Positions 48,464 through 57,654 of a stretch of 64,000 bases of DNA are shown in pieces. Each line of letters begins with the position of its first letter. The stretch's first letter is position 1. The notes beneath the pieces are model-generated. The model was not told the DNA's origin, searched no databases, and saw nothing but the letters and a program-made list of their open reading frames with translations. Made by a program: the position numbers and the translations under genes. The DNA is taken from contig NZ_CANMAA010000013.1 in NCBI RefSeq assembly GCF_947495735.1, forward strand, positions 41,802-105,801. The letters are read 5' to 3'. Source of the DNA: an uncultured Pseudokineococcus sp. (GTDB lineage Bacteria > Actinomycetota > Actinomycetes > Actinomycetales > Quadrisphaeraceae).

Positions 48464-51400
48464 CGGGCGTCCCCCCGCGGTGCGGCGGCGCGCGCCGCCG
48501 CGGCGCGCACGTCGTCGGTCGCCCCGCCGCCCGGCGACTCGCCCCCGTCGCCGTCCCCGGGCCCGCTGCTGACGCCCGACCCGCCCAGCCCGCCCGAGAC
48601 GGACAGGGCGGCGCTGCGGCCGGGGTGCGCCGCGGCGTCCGCCTCGATGTGGGCGTCGACGCCGCCGCCGAGGCTGCGGAGCACGTCGAGGACGAGGCCG
48701 ATGACGAGCAGGTAGACGCCGAGGTCGAAGAAGAGGGCGGTGACCAGGTGGATGTCACCCAGCACCGGCACGTGCAGGTCGCGCACCGCGACCTGCAGGG
48801 GCGTGTAGCCCAGCAGCGCGGCGGCCAGGCCGACGCCGGCGGACAGGAACAGGCCCGAGCCGAGGAGCAGGCCGGCGGGCACGGGCGCCGCCCGGTCCAG
48901 CTCGCGGCGTCCTCCGGACAGGTAGCGGACCATCAGCGCCAGCCCGGCCACGAGACCGCCCGCGAAGCCGCCGCCGGGCTGGTTGTGCCCGGCGAGGAGG
49001 AGGTACAGCGAGAAGAGGACGACGGTGTGGAAGGTCAGCCGCGTCACCGTCTCGAAGATCACCGACTGCCGCTCGGCGGGCAGCGAGGGGGCCGTGAGCG
49101 TCCAGCTGCGGGGCGCGCTCTCCTCGCCGGCGTCGGGCACCGCGGCGTCCGCGGGCTCGGGCGCCCGCGCCGCGGCGGCGGCCGCCGACGCCGAGGCGTA
49201 GGACGCGGCGGGCACGGAGGCGGCGTCGCGGCCCTCCTCGGTGTCCAGGTGGCCGAAGCGGTGCCCGAGGAAGACGAGGCTGGCGACGCCGGTGGCGGCC
49301 ACGAGCAGGACCGAGAGCTCGCCGACGGTGTCCCACGCCCGGATGTCGACGAGGATCACGTTGACGACGTTGCGGCCGCCGCCCTCGTCGTAGGCCTGCT
49401 GCGGGAAGGGCCCGGAGACGGGCGCGGCCGTGCGCGCGCCGGCGGCCACGAGGCCCGCGGCGCTGACGGCGCCGCCCACGGCCACGGCGAGAGCCGCTCG
49501 CACGTAGCGGCTGCGCGCCAGCGGACGGTCGGAGAAGTACGGGGGCAGGCGCCGCAGCACCAGGACGAAGACGACGAGGCTCACGGTCTCGACGAGCACC
49601 TGGGTGAGCGCGAGGTCCGGCGCGCCGTGCAGGGCGAACAGCAGCGCGACGCCGTAGCCGGTGACGCCAAGGAGCACGGCGGCCTTCAGGCGGCGTCGGG
49701 CGCGGACGGCGGCCAGGGCCGCCGCCCCCACGACCACCCCGGTCGCGAGCTGCGCGGGCGAGTCCCACCAGCGCACCTGCAGGTCCCACGCGCCGGACAG
49801 GGCGGCCGCGAGGCCGGGGCCGAGGACCAGGACGGTGAAGATGACGCCGAGGTAGGCGGGCAGCGAGCCGCGCTGGGTGGCGCCGGTCGTCTCCACCGCG
49901 AGGCGCTCGGTGAGGCGCACCAGGCGTCCGTAGCCGCGCTCGGTGTCCACGAGCACCGGCGCGAGCGCCTGCACCCGCAGCACGGTGCGGCGGCCCGCGA
50001 ACAGCAGGGCGCCCAGCGCGATCGAGAGGAGGCTGAGGCCGAAGGCCGGCGAGAGGCCGTACCAGGTCTCCAGGTGCACCTCCGGCTCGCCGCCCGTGGA
50101 CGCCGCGTAGGGCTCGAGCAGGCGCTCCCACGGCCCGGTGGCCACGCCGACGACGACGCTCGCCAGCGCGAGGACGGCGGGGGCGACGGACAGCCACGCG
50201 CCCACCGGGTGGCCGTCGGTGGCCGCGCGGCCCTTGGCGGCGAAGGCGCCCCAGCAGAAGCGGATCGTGTACGCCGCCGTCAGGCCCGAGCCCAGGACCA
50301 CGACGACGAGCGCGACCGTCGCCCAGCCCTCCTCGCGGTGCAGCAGGGCGTCGAAGGCGCTCTCCTTGGCGGCGAAGCCGGCCAGGGGCGTGACGCCCGC
50401 CATCGACGCGGCGGCCAGCAGCGCGGCGCCCGTGACGACCGGCAGCCGGCGCGGGACGCCGGAGAGCTGGCGCAGGTCCCGCGTGCCGGTGGCGTGGTCG
50501 ATGGCGCCCACGGACAGGAAGAGCGTCGACTTGAAGAGCCCGTGCGCGCACACCAGGGCGAGCCCGGCGAGGGCGCCGTCGGGGCCCCCGACTCCCACGA
50601 GCACGGTCATGAAGCCGAGCTGGCTGACCGTGCCGTGGGCCAGGAGCAGCTTGAGGTCGTACTGCCGCAGGGCGCGGTAGCCGCCCACGAGCATCGTCGC
50701 GCCGCCCAGGCCGAGCACGAGCGGGTGCCACCCGGGCGCGTCGGCGAAGCCCGGCGCGAGGCGGGCGAGCAGGTAGACGCCCGCCTTCACCATCGCGGCG
50801 GCGTGCAGGTAGGCGCTCACCGGCGTGGGCGCGGCCATGGCGCTGGGCAGCCACAGCGAGAAGGGCCAGATGGCCGACTTCGACAGGGCGCCGACGAGGA
50901 CCAGGACGAGCCCGGTCGTCGTCGCGGCGCCGGCCGCCGGCGGGGAGGCGACGATCTCCGACAGCCGGTAGGTGCCGGCGCGCTCGGCGAGGACGACCAG
51001 GCCCACGAGCATGGCCAGGCCGCCGAAGGTGGTGACGACGAGCGCCCGCATGGCCGCCAGGCGGCTGCTGCGCTGCTCCGTCAGGTGCCCGATGAGCAGG
51101 TAGGAGAAGACGGTCGTCAGCTCCCACAGCACGTAGAGCAGGAGGACGTCGTCGGCGAGGACGAGACCGAGCATCGCGCCCGCGAAGGCGACCAGGACGC
51201 CGGCGAAGCGGCCCAGGCCCTCCTCGCCGTCCTCGAAGTAGGAGGTGCAGTAGGCGAGCACCAGCGCGCCGACGCCCGTGACGAGCAGCCCGAGGACGAG
51301 CGCCAGGGAGTCCAGCCGCAGGGCCAGCTGGAGGTCCAGGAACGGCACCCACGGCACGACGTGGACGCGCTCGGCCCCGGCCGTGACGGCGCCGGCCTGC

Positions 51401-51528
51401 GCCACGAGCCACGCCAGGGACGCCGCCGGCACGAGGGCGAGGACGACGAGGGCCCGTCGGCCGAGCAGGCCCACCAGGAGGGGGGCGAGCAGGGCGGCCA
51501 CGGCGTGGGCGCCGACCAGCACGATCAT
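48460..51528 (-). CDS. mnhA: Mrp antiporter subunit A fused with subunit B
   Basis: The 1022-residue protein has a NuoL-like proton-channel region (LRLDSLALVLGLLVTGVGALVLAYCTSYF, LLYVLWELTTVFSYLLIG, HAAAMVKAGVYLLARL, HGTVSQLGFMT), then the MrpA C-terminal domain (GAPDLALTQVLVETVSLVVFVLVLRRLP, RVIDxR-like VNVILVDIRAWDTVGELSVL). A hydrophilic linker leads to a complete MrpB domain (FHTVVLFSLYLLLAGHNQPGGGFAGGLVAGLAL). No separate mnhB exists. First gene of the six-gene operon; exchanges Na+ for H+ for pH and salt tolerance. Confidence 0.95.
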   Translation of the reverse strand: MIVLVGAHAVAALLAPLLVGLLGRRALVVLALVPAASLAWLVAQAGAVTAGAERVHVVPWVPFLDLQLALRLDSLALVLGLLVTGVGALVLAYCTSYFEDGEEGLGRFAGVLVAFAGAMLGLVLADDVLLLYVLWELTTVFSYLLIGHLTEQRSSRLAAMRALVVTTFGGLAMLVGLVVLAERAGTYRLSEIVASPPAAGAATTTGLVLVLVGALSKSAIWPFSLWLPSAMAAPTPVSAYLHAAAMVKAGVYLLARLAPGFADAPGWHPLVLGLGGATMLVGGYRALRQYDLKLLLAHGTVSQLGFMTVLVGVGGPDGALAGLALVCAHGLFKSTLFLSVGAIDHATGTRDLRQLSGVPRRLPVVTGAALLAAASMAGVTPLAGFAAKESAFDALLHREEGWATVALVVVVLGSGLTAAYTIRFCWGAFAAKGRAATDGHPVGAWLSVAPAVLALASVVVGVATGPWERLLEPYAASTGGEPEVHLETWYGLSPAFGLSLLSIALGALLFAGRRTVLRVQALAPVLVDTERGYGRLVRLTERLAVETTGATQRGSLPAYLGVIFTVLVLGPGLAAALSGAWDLQVRWWDSPAQLATGVVVGAAALAAVRARRRLKAAVLLGVTGYGVALLFALHGAPDLALTQVLVETVSLVVFVLVLRRLPPYFSDRPLARSRYVRAALAVAVGGAVSAAGLVAAGARTAAPVSGPFPQQAYDEGGGRNVVNVILVDIRAWDTVGELSVLLVAATGVASLVFLGHRFGHLDTEEGRDAASVPAASYASASAAAAAARAPEPADAAVPDAGEESAPRSWTLTAPSLPAERQSVIFETVTRLTFHTVVLFSLYLLLAGHNQPGGGFAGGLVAGLALMVRYLSGGRRELDRAAPVPAGLLLGSGLFLSAGVGLAAALLGYTPLQVAVRDLHVPVLGDIHLVTALFFDLGVYLLVIGLVLDVLRSLGGGVDAHIEADAAAHPGRSAALSVSGGLGGSGVSSGPGDGDGGESPGGGATDDVRAAAARAAAPRGDAR

Positions 51529-51756
51529 CGGGCACCCGGCCTCTCGGGGTCGGTGGGCGCGGTCCCGCCAGGGGTCCGCGCCACGAGCGGTGCTGCGCGC
51601 GGCGGGGCGCCGCGCACCGGCCGGGACCTCGGGCGCCGGCGCCCCCGGTGACCCGGAGCGCCCTGCCCGACCCGTCGGCCGTCGGGAGGCACTCTACGCG
51701 GGACGGCGGCCCCTCCCCCGCGCCCGAGCCGGGTCCGGGCCCGCGAGGGCCGCGCC
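51529..51756. promoter_or_regulatory. Upstream region of the Mrp operon
   Basis: This 228-base region holds no gene. On the reverse strand TAGAGT (51696-51691) is a possible -10, giving a leader of about 155 bases. Several GC-rich stems lie in between but none is clearly a riboswitch. Confidence 0.3.
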
Positions 51757-52770
51757 TCAGCCCGCGAAGGGCAGCACCGGCAGACCGCGGACGCCGGGAC
51801 GGACGGAGAACAGCGCGCCCGCCAGCGGGTCGTCGTCGTCGCCGTCGGGGTCGTAGCCCTCGGCCGAGGTGGTGATGAACAGGTCCGCGAGGTCGGGCCC
51901 GCCGAAGGCGCACGCCGTCACCTGGCGCGCGCCGACGTCGACGACGGCGAGCAGCTCCCCGTCCGGGGACGTGCGGTGGACGGCCGACCCGCCGAAGAGC
52001 GCGGACCAGACGCACCCCTCCTCGTCGACGGCGAGGCCGTCCGGGTGGCCGAGGTCCTCGGGGACCTCGCGCACCCGGGAGCGCTCGACCACCTCGCCCG
52101 CGTCGTCGAGGACGAGGCGGTCGAGGCCCGCCGTCGCGGTGTCCTGGTAGTAGGCGGCCGAGCCGTCGGGCGTCCACGCGAGCCCGTTCGAGACGGTGAC
52201 GCCGGTCAGGACGGGATGCACCGACAGGTCCGGGTCGAGGCGGTAGAGCGTGGCCGCGCCCTCGCGCTGGTCGTAGGCCATGGACCCCACGTAGAACCGC
52301 CCGCTCGGGTCGCACGCGCCCTCGTTGAAGCGCACCGAGTCGTCCGCCCAGACCTCGGGCAGCAGGCGGGGAGGGACGCGCCCGAGGTCGCCGTCGTCGA
52401 GCAGGGCGAAGCAGCGCTCCAGCGCCAGGACGTGGCCGCCGCCGGCGCGGGGGCGCACGCAGGCCAGCACGTCGCCGAGGTGGTCGCGCTCCACGGCCGC
52501 GTCGTCGGCCGGCTCGCCGTCCCACCCCTGCGGCAGCCGCCAGGAGAGGAGGTCGCCGCGCAGCATGTCGACCCACCGCAGCGCGCCCGCCCGCTCGTCC
52601 CAGACCGGGCCCTCGCCGTGGTGGGCCAGCGGCGACGTCACCCGCCGGGCCTCCAGGCGCAGGCCGACGGCGGGCTCGGCGGCGTCGGGCCGACCTGCCT
52701 CGACGGCCTCGGGACGGGGACCGGGGCGGGCGTCGTCCGACGGGGGGACCTGGCGTGCGCTGTCGTCCAT
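51757..52770 (-). CDS. SMP-30/gluconolactonase-family protein
   Basis: A 337-residue beta-propeller protein. LAHHGEGPVWDERAGALRWVDM has the first metal Glu; DDSVRFNEGACDPSGRFYVGSM carries the conserved Asn/Asp of the central motif; VTVSNGLAWTPDGSAAYYQDT and LGHPDGLAVDEEGCVWSALF add the third and fourth metal-site segments. The family hydrolyses sugar lactones with Ca2+ or Zn2+. The first ~45 residues are low-complexity. ATG 52770 is chosen because CAGACT lies seven bases upstream. Confidence 0.88.
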   Translation of the reverse strand: MDDSARQVPPSDDARPGPRPEAVEAGRPDAAEPAVGLRLEARRVTSPLAHHGEGPVWDERAGALRWVDMLRGDLLSWRLPQGWDGEPADDAAVERDHLGDVLACVRPRAGGGHVLALERCFALLDDGDLGRVPPRLLPEVWADDSVRFNEGACDPSGRFYVGSMAYDQREGAATLYRLDPDLSVHPVLTGVTVSNGLAWTPDGSAAYYQDTATAGLDRLVLDDAGEVVERSRVREVPEDLGHPDGLAVDEEGCVWSALFGGSAVHRTSPDGELLAVVDVGARQVTACAFGGPDLADLFITTSAEGYDPDGDDDDPLAGALFSVRPGVRGLPVLPFAG

Positions 52771-52982
52771 GCCGTCGAGTCTGCCGTCGCGCGGTGGCGC
52801 GGGCAGGGCGACCGGCGCCCGGCGGCGCCTCGGGGGCGGCCTGCGGCCGCGACGCACCCGGCGCCCCTCCCGGAGGCCCGTCGGCGGCGACGACGCGCCC
52901 GGGCGGGTGGCGCCGGAGCGCTCGAGGGGGCCGGCCGGACCCGGTGGGGATGGTCCGCGGCGGCTCCCGCGTTGTCCCGGAC

Positions 52983-54104
52983 ATGCTCGATCCCCACGAC
53001 CTCGTGGAGGTCTACGAGACCTCCGACCTCACCCCCGGCGAGCGGCCGGTGCTCGTCCACGCGCTGCGCGGCTTCGTCGACGCCGGCTCGGCGAGCTCGC
53101 TCGCCATCAGCACGATCCTCGACGAGCTCGAGTCCGAGCCGGTGGCGCGCTTCGACGCCGACCAGCTCGTCGACTACCGCGACCGCCGCCCGCGGATGAC
53201 GTTCCGCACGGACCGCTTCGACGCCGTGGTGATGCCCGAGATCCTCGTGCACGCCGTCCGCGACGCCGCGGGCACGCCCTTCCTGGTGCTCTCGGGGCCC
53301 GAGCCCGACCTGCAGTGGGAGCGCTTCGCCGCGGCGGTCCGCCTGCTCGTCGAGCGCTTCGACGTCCGCATGGCCGTCGGCCTGCACGGCATCCCGTGGG
53401 CGGCCCCGCACACCCGCCCGGTCGGGCTCACCCCGCACGCCACCGACCGCGCGCTCATCGCCGGCCGTCCCCGCTGGATCGGCGAGGTGGAGGTCCCCGG
53501 GCACATGGGCGCCCTGCTCGAGCAGCGGCTCGGCCAGGCGGGGGTCCCCGCCGTGGGCTTCACCGCGCACGTGCCGCACTACCTCGCGCAGGCCGAGTTC
53601 CCCCCGGCCGCCGTGGCGCTGATCGAGGCGCTCGCCGAGACGGCGGACCTAGAGCTGCCCACGGGCTCGCTGCACGACGCCGCGCGCGACGTGCTCGTCG
53701 AGGTCGACCGGCAGGTGGCCGGTGACGAGGACACCCGCAGCGCCGTGACCGCGATGGAGCACACCTACGACGCCGTCCTCGCCGGCCGCGCGCTCGAGGG
53801 CCCCGGTCTGCTCTCCCCGTCGCTGCCGGCCGACGAGATGCCGGACGGCGACGAGCTCGCGGCCGACCTCGAGGCCTACCTGCGCGGGCTCGACGCCTCG
53901 GGCGACGAGCGCGACCAGCCGTGGTCCCCGGGCTCGCCGCAGGACAGCGCCCCGGCGGACGGCAGCGCGGACGCCCCCGCCGGCGAGGCGCCGGGCACCT
54001 CCGCGGGCGGGGCGCCGGACGCCCCCGCGAGCGGGTCCGCCGTCGACGGCCCCGAGGCGGCCGCCGACACCTCGGACGACGACGGGGAGACGCCCCGCCC
54101 CTGA
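52983..54104 (+). CDS. PAC2-family protein
   Basis: The 373-residue protein has a PAC2 (proteasome-assembly-chaperone-like) domain at about residues 1-280: VLVHALRGFVDAGSASSLAISTIL, RFDADQLVDYRDRRPRMTF, LHGIPWAAPHTRPVGLTPHAT and VGFTAHVPHYLAQAEFPPAAVALIEALA. An acidic Ala/Gly/Pro-rich tail follows. Actinobacterial PAC2 proteins are often found near proteasome or tRNA-methylation genes; none are seen here. The function is unproven. The start ATG 52983 is close to a divergent SMP-30 gene. Confidence 0.88.
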   Translation: MLDPHDLVEVYETSDLTPGERPVLVHALRGFVDAGSASSLAISTILDELESEPVARFDADQLVDYRDRRPRMTFRTDRFDAVVMPEILVHAVRDAAGTPFLVLSGPEPDLQWERFAAAVRLLVERFDVRMAVGLHGIPWAAPHTRPVGLTPHATDRALIAGRPRWIGEVEVPGHMGALLEQRLGQAGVPAVGFTAHVPHYLAQAEFPPAAVALIEALAETADLELPTGSLHDAARDVLVEVDRQVAGDEDTRSAVTAMEHTYDAVLAGRALEGPGLLSPSLPADEMPDGDELAADLEAYLRGLDASGDERDQPWSPGSPQDSAPADGSADAPAGEAPGTSAGGAPDAPASGSAVDGPEAAADTSDDDGETPRP

Positions 54105-54148
54105 GGGCCGCACGCCGACCGGGGAGCCGGACGGGGTAGGAAGCCCCG

Positions 54149-55165
54149 GTGACCTCCTCGACGCCCGGCCCGGCGGCGCCCGCAGCGGCGCCGCCGGCCC
54201 TGGGCCCCGTCGACCGCGTGCCGGCCCCGCTGCTGATGGCGGCCTCGATCGGCAGCGTCCAGTTCGGCAGCGCCATCGCGAGCACCCTGTTCCCCGCCCT
54301 CGGCGCACCGGGGACCGTGCTGCTGAGGCTGCTCCTCGCGGGCGCCCTGCTGGCCGCGCTGCTGCGGCCGCGCGTGCACCGGTGGTCGTGGCAGGCCCTC
54401 GGCGGGTGCGCGGTGCTGGGCGCCGCCATGGCGGGCATGAACGGGCTGTTCTACCTCTCGATCGAGCGCCTGCCGCTCGGCGTCGCCGTGTCCGTCGAGC
54501 TGCTGGGGCCGCTCGTCCTGTCCGTCCTGCAGGCGCGCCGCGCCCAGGACGTCCTGTGGTCGGCGCTCGCCCTCGCGGGCGTCGTCCTGCTCGGCGCCCG
54601 GGCCCTGGGTGATGGGGCCCTCGGGGACGCCGGGGCCGGCGGGGGCCTCGACGTCCTCGGCCTCGTCCTCGCCGCCTCGGCGGGCGGGTGCTGGGCGGGC
54701 TACATCCTCGCCAGCGCCCGCGTCGGGCGACTCGTGCCGGGCACCGGCGGCCTGGCGGTCTCCCTGCTGGCCGGCGCGCTGCTCATGGCGCCGTTCGGGA
54801 TCGGCGGGGCGCTCGTCGTCCTGGAGCGGCCCGAGCTGCTGCTCGCCGCCGGCGCCGTCGCCGTGCTGTCCTCGGTCGTGCCGTACGGGGCCGACCTCGC
54901 CGCGCTGCGGCGGCTGCCCACCCGCGTCTTCGGCGTCCTCATGAGCCTGCAGCCGGCGGCGGCGGCCCTCGCCGGACTGGTCGTGCTGGGCCAGGGCCTC
55001 ACCCCCGTGGAGCTCGTCGCGCTGGTCCTGGTCAGCGGGGCCAGCGCGGGCGTGGCCCTCAGCCGCCGCCGCGGGGAGCCGACGAGCGCCCGTCCGGAGG
55101 ACGTCTCCCGCACGACGGGGCGACAGGGGCGCGGTCGTCGCCGCGCTCGTCTACCCTGGAGGTAG
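54149..55165 (+). CDS. EamA-family transporter (DMT superfamily)
   Basis: A 338-residue protein with ten hydrophobic segments in two EamA repeats. GAAMAGMNGLFYLSIERLPLGVAVSVELLGPLVLSVL in the first repeat and VVPYGADLAALRRLPTRVFGVLMSLQPAAAALAGLVVLGQ in the second are typical of RhtA-like threonine/homoserine exporter relatives. GTG 54149 has TAGGAA six bases upstream and no SD. The substrate is not inferable; export of amino acids or small metabolites is probable. Confidence 0.88.
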   Translation: MTSSTPGPAAPAAAPPALGPVDRVPAPLLMAASIGSVQFGSAIASTLFPALGAPGTVLLRLLLAGALLAALLRPRVHRWSWQALGGCAVLGAAMAGMNGLFYLSIERLPLGVAVSVELLGPLVLSVLQARRAQDVLWSALALAGVVLLGARALGDGALGDAGAGGGLDVLGLVLAASAGGCWAGYILASARVGRLVPGTGGLAVSLLAGALLMAPFGIGGALVVLERPELLLAAGAVAVLSSVVPYGADLAALRRLPTRVFGVLMSLQPAAAALAGLVVLGQGLTPVELVALVLVSGASAGVALSRRRGEPTSARPEDVSRTTGRQGRGRRRARLPWR

Positions 55166-55227
55166 TCCAGCGTTCACCTACTTGGGAGCGCGCCCGGACG
55201 ACACCGCCCGCGACCCGAGGAGGACCC

Positions 55228-55803
55228 ATGGCCGACACCAAGGTCACGATCGTCTACTACTCCATGACCGGCACCATCGACACGATGGCCCGCCGCCTGG
55301 CCGCGACGGCCGAGGCCCAGGGCGCCGAGGTCCGGCTGCGCGCCGTCGGCCGCGAGGACGCCGCGGGCGCCGAGGGCTCCGTCGAGCGCCCCGAGCAGCC
55401 CACCGCCGAGGACATCACCTGGGCCGACGTCGTCCTCTTCGGCACGCCCTCGCGCTACGGCAACATCGCGGGCCGCCTCAAGGTCTTCATCGACTCCCTC
55501 GGCGCCCAGTGGGCCAACGGCGAGCTCGCCGACAAGGTCTACGCGGGCTTCACCGCCTCGCAGACCCTGCACGGCGGCCAGGAGGCCGTCCTGCTCAGCC
55601 TGTACACGACCATCCACCACTTCGGCGGCATCGTCGTGACCCCGGGCTACACCGACGGCTCGAAGTTCGTCGACGGCAACCCCTACGGCGTCGGCCACGT
55701 CACGGGCGCCGGCAACGACGAGCCGGTCGGCGACGTCACCAACGGCGCGCTCGACCACATGGTCACCCGCGCCATCACGGTCAGCCGCCGCCTCACCAGC
55801 TGA
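55228..55803 (+). CDS. wrbA: NAD(P)H:quinone oxidoreductase, WrbA type
   Basis: The 191-residue flavodoxin-fold enzyme begins VTIVYYSMTGTIDTMARRLA (FMN phosphate loop). GTPSRYGNIAGRLKVFIDSLG and AGFTASQTLHGGQEAVLLSLYTTIHHFGGIVVTPGY are hallmark WrbA segments contacting the flavin. It reduces quinones by two electrons and protects against redox cycling. ATG 55228 has an AGGAGG SD. The upstream region carries CTACC-CTGGA-GGTAG (55151-55165), with TACCCT as a possible -10. A strong terminator follows. Confidence 0.95.
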   Translation: MADTKVTIVYYSMTGTIDTMARRLAATAEAQGAEVRLRAVGREDAAGAEGSVERPEQPTAEDITWADVVLFGTPSRYGNIAGRLKVFIDSLGAQWANGELADKVYAGFTASQTLHGGQEAVLLSLYTTIHHFGGIVVTPGYTDGSKFVDGNPYGVGHVTGAGNDEPVGDVTNGALDHMVTRAITVSRRLTS

Positions 55804-55820
55804 CAGCGACCCACCGCGAA

Positions 55821-55848
55821 GGGCTCGCACCCGCACGGGTGCGGGCCC
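55821..55848 (+). terminator. Terminator of the quinone reductase gene
   Basis: GGGCTCGCACCCG (55821-55833) pairs with CGGGTGCGGGCCC (55836-55848); one T-G wobble, tight loop, no U tract. Confidence 0.65.
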
Positions 55849-55879
55849 TCCGGCGTCCGCGGGCCGCTGCCCTCGCGCC

Positions 55880-55890
55880 CGAAAGTTTCG
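55880..55890. promoter_or_regulatory. LacI-family operator CGAAAGTTTCG
   Basis: A perfect 11-base palindrome (CGAAA-G-TTTCG) directly before the -10 of the LacI-type gene. This sequence type is common for LacI-family sugar regulators in actinobacteria, so autoregulation is likely. Confidence 0.6.
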
Positions 55891-55891
55891 C

Positions 55892-55897
55892 TACGGT
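55892..55897 (+). promoter_or_regulatory. Putative -10 element, leaderless promoter
   Basis: TACGGT, six bases, then GTG 55904. The adjacent operator would block polymerase. Confidence 0.5.
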
Positions 55898-55903
55898 CAC
55901 GCC

Positions 55904-57040
55904 GTGCCCCGCCTCGAGACCCCCGCTCACCTCCCGAGCGACCCGGAGGCCGTGCGGGACGTCGCGTCCGGTGCCGCTCCCGGGCTCGCGGCGCCGCCGG
56001 CCCGGGCCACCCTCGCGGACGTCGCGCGGTCGGCCGGGGTCTCCCAGCCGACGGTCTCCAAGGTGCTCAACGACCGGGGCGACGTCGCGCCGGAGACGCG
56101 CGACCGCGTGCAGCAGGCGCTCCGGGCGGTGGGCTACCAGCGGCGCGGCGGGCGCGGCCCGGGGGCGCAGCGCCGGCGCGAGGGGGCGCTGCTGGTCGAG
56201 CTGGTGCTCTCCGACCTGGACTCGCCGTACGCGCTCGAGGTCCTGGCGGGTGCGGAGGAGGGGGCAGCGGCCGCCGGGGCCGGGCTCGTGGTCACCGCCG
56301 TCCACGGCCGCCGGGCCGGCGGAGGGCGCTGGCTCTCGCGGCTGGAGGGGCGGCGCTCGGCGGGCGTCGTCCTCGTCGTCTCCAACCCCGCGCCGGAGGC
56401 CGCGGCCGAGCTGCGCCGCCTGAGCACGCCGCTGGTCCTGCTGGACCCCGTCGGCAGCCGCGACCCCGAGCTGCCGACGGTGGGGGCGACGAACTGGAGC
56501 GGCGGGCTCGCGGCCACCCAGCACCTGCTCGACCTCGGCCACCGCCGCATCGCGGTCATCAGCGGCGACCCGGCGCTGGCGTGCAGCCAGGAGCGGGTCG
56601 AGGGGTACCGCGCGGCGCTGGGCCGGGCCGGCGTCCCGGTCGACGAGGCGCTGGTGCGCTTCGGCGACTTCTCGCCCGAGGGAGGGCGCCGGGAGGGCGG
56701 CGCGCTGCTCGACCTCGCCGACCCGCCCACGGCCGTGTTCGCGGGCTCGGACGTGCAGTCCTCCGGCGTCTACCAGGAGGCCCGGTCGCGGGGCGTGAGC
56801 GTGCCCGAGGACCTCTCGGTCGTCGGGTTCGACGACCTGTCGCTGTGCCAGGTGCTCTCCCCGCCCCTGACCACGGTGCGCCAGCCGCTGGCCGACATGG
56901 CCGCGCACGCCGTGCGGATGGCCCTGGACGCCGCGCTCGAGGAGCCCGCGGTCCCCGGAGCCGGCTCCGGGCCGCCCCAGCACCTGCAGCTGGCGACCAG
57001 CCTCGTCGTCCGCGAGAGCACCTGCCCGCCGCGCTCCTGA
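55904..57040 (+). CDS. LacI-family transcriptional regulator
   Basis: The 378-residue repressor has an N-terminal helix-turn-helix: ATLADVARSAGVSQPTVSKVLNDRGDVAPETRDRVQQALRAVGY. An effector-binding periplasmic-binding-like domain follows (VLSDLDSPYALEVLAGAEEGA, VLLDPVGSRDPELPTVG, RRIAVISGDPALACSQERVEGYRAAL, VVGFDDLSLCQVLSPPLTTVRQP). Family members bind sugars. The ~35-residue N-terminal extension before the HTH is unusual. GTG 55904 is leaderless by context. No sugar-transport gene is adjacent, so its other targets are elsewhere. Confidence 0.93.
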   Translation: MPRLETPAHLPSDPEAVRDVASGAAPGLAAPPARATLADVARSAGVSQPTVSKVLNDRGDVAPETRDRVQQALRAVGYQRRGGRGPGAQRRREGALLVELVLSDLDSPYALEVLAGAEEGAAAAGAGLVVTAVHGRRAGGGRWLSRLEGRRSAGVVLVVSNPAPEAAAELRRLSTPLVLLDPVGSRDPELPTVGATNWSGGLAATQHLLDLGHRRIAVISGDPALACSQERVEGYRAALGRAGVPVDEALVRFGDFSPEGGRREGGALLDLADPPTAVFAGSDVQSSGVYQEARSRGVSVPEDLSVVGFDDLSLCQVLSPPLTTVRQPLADMAAHAVRMALDAALEEPAVPGAGSGPPQHLQLATSLVVRESTCPPRS

Positions 57041-57134
57041 GCCGCATCTCGCCGTCCTGCCGGAGGGTGCGCCCCGCGCTCGAGCGTCTCGAGGACGACC
57101 GTCAGCTACCGGCTCACGGTCGTAGCGTCGCTGC

Positions 57135-57461
57135 GTGCATCACGACGACAGGTCGGGGCGCCTGCTGGTCCGGGTCTTCCCCGACCACGGGGCCGAGTGG
57201 CCGGTGTGGGGTCGGTGGGGCGCGGGCCGGCAGGGAATGCTCTCCCCCGCGCACTTCCCCGGCCTTCCCGCCGAGCTCGTCGAGGACCTCAGGGCCTGGC
57301 AGCGCAGGTGGGAGGACGAGAACCCTGAACCGTGGGTCAGGCGCCCCTCCCCGCAGGCCGCGGGACGACAGGCCGAGCTCGACCGGCTCGCACAGCGCCT
57401 CGCCGCCGAGGTGTGCGCCGTCGCTGACGTCCAGACCGACACCTGGTCCAGCACCGGCTGA
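57135..57461 (+). CDS. Hypothetical protein
   Basis: A 108-residue protein with an N-terminal beta-rich half (GRLLVRVFPDHGAEWPVWGRWGAG) and a helical half (LPAELVEDLRAWQRRWEDE, AELDRLAQRLAAEVCAVADV). I do not recognise a named family. GTG 57135 has TAGCGT six bases upstream, the leaderless pattern of its neighbours. It lies alone between the LacI gene and a DinB-fold gene. Confidence 0.6.
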   Translation: MHHDDRSGRLLVRVFPDHGAEWPVWGRWGAGRQGMLSPAHFPGLPAELVEDLRAWQRRWEDENPEPWVRRPSPQAAGRQAELDRLAQRLAAEVCAVADVQTDTWSSTG

Positions 57462-57654
57462 GCGCCCGCGCAGTCGTGACGGCGCTCGAGCGAGACCGGC
57501 ACCAGCACGGCCGGCCCGACCGCGCACCCTCCGACCACCGCGGCCGAGGTGTTCGCAGCGCTGCGCGCATCGACGCCGGGCCCCTGGCCACCGGGGTGCG
57601 GACCTCGTCGCAGACGCCGGGGAGGACGTCCACCTCTCTGCGATCGTCAGCGGC

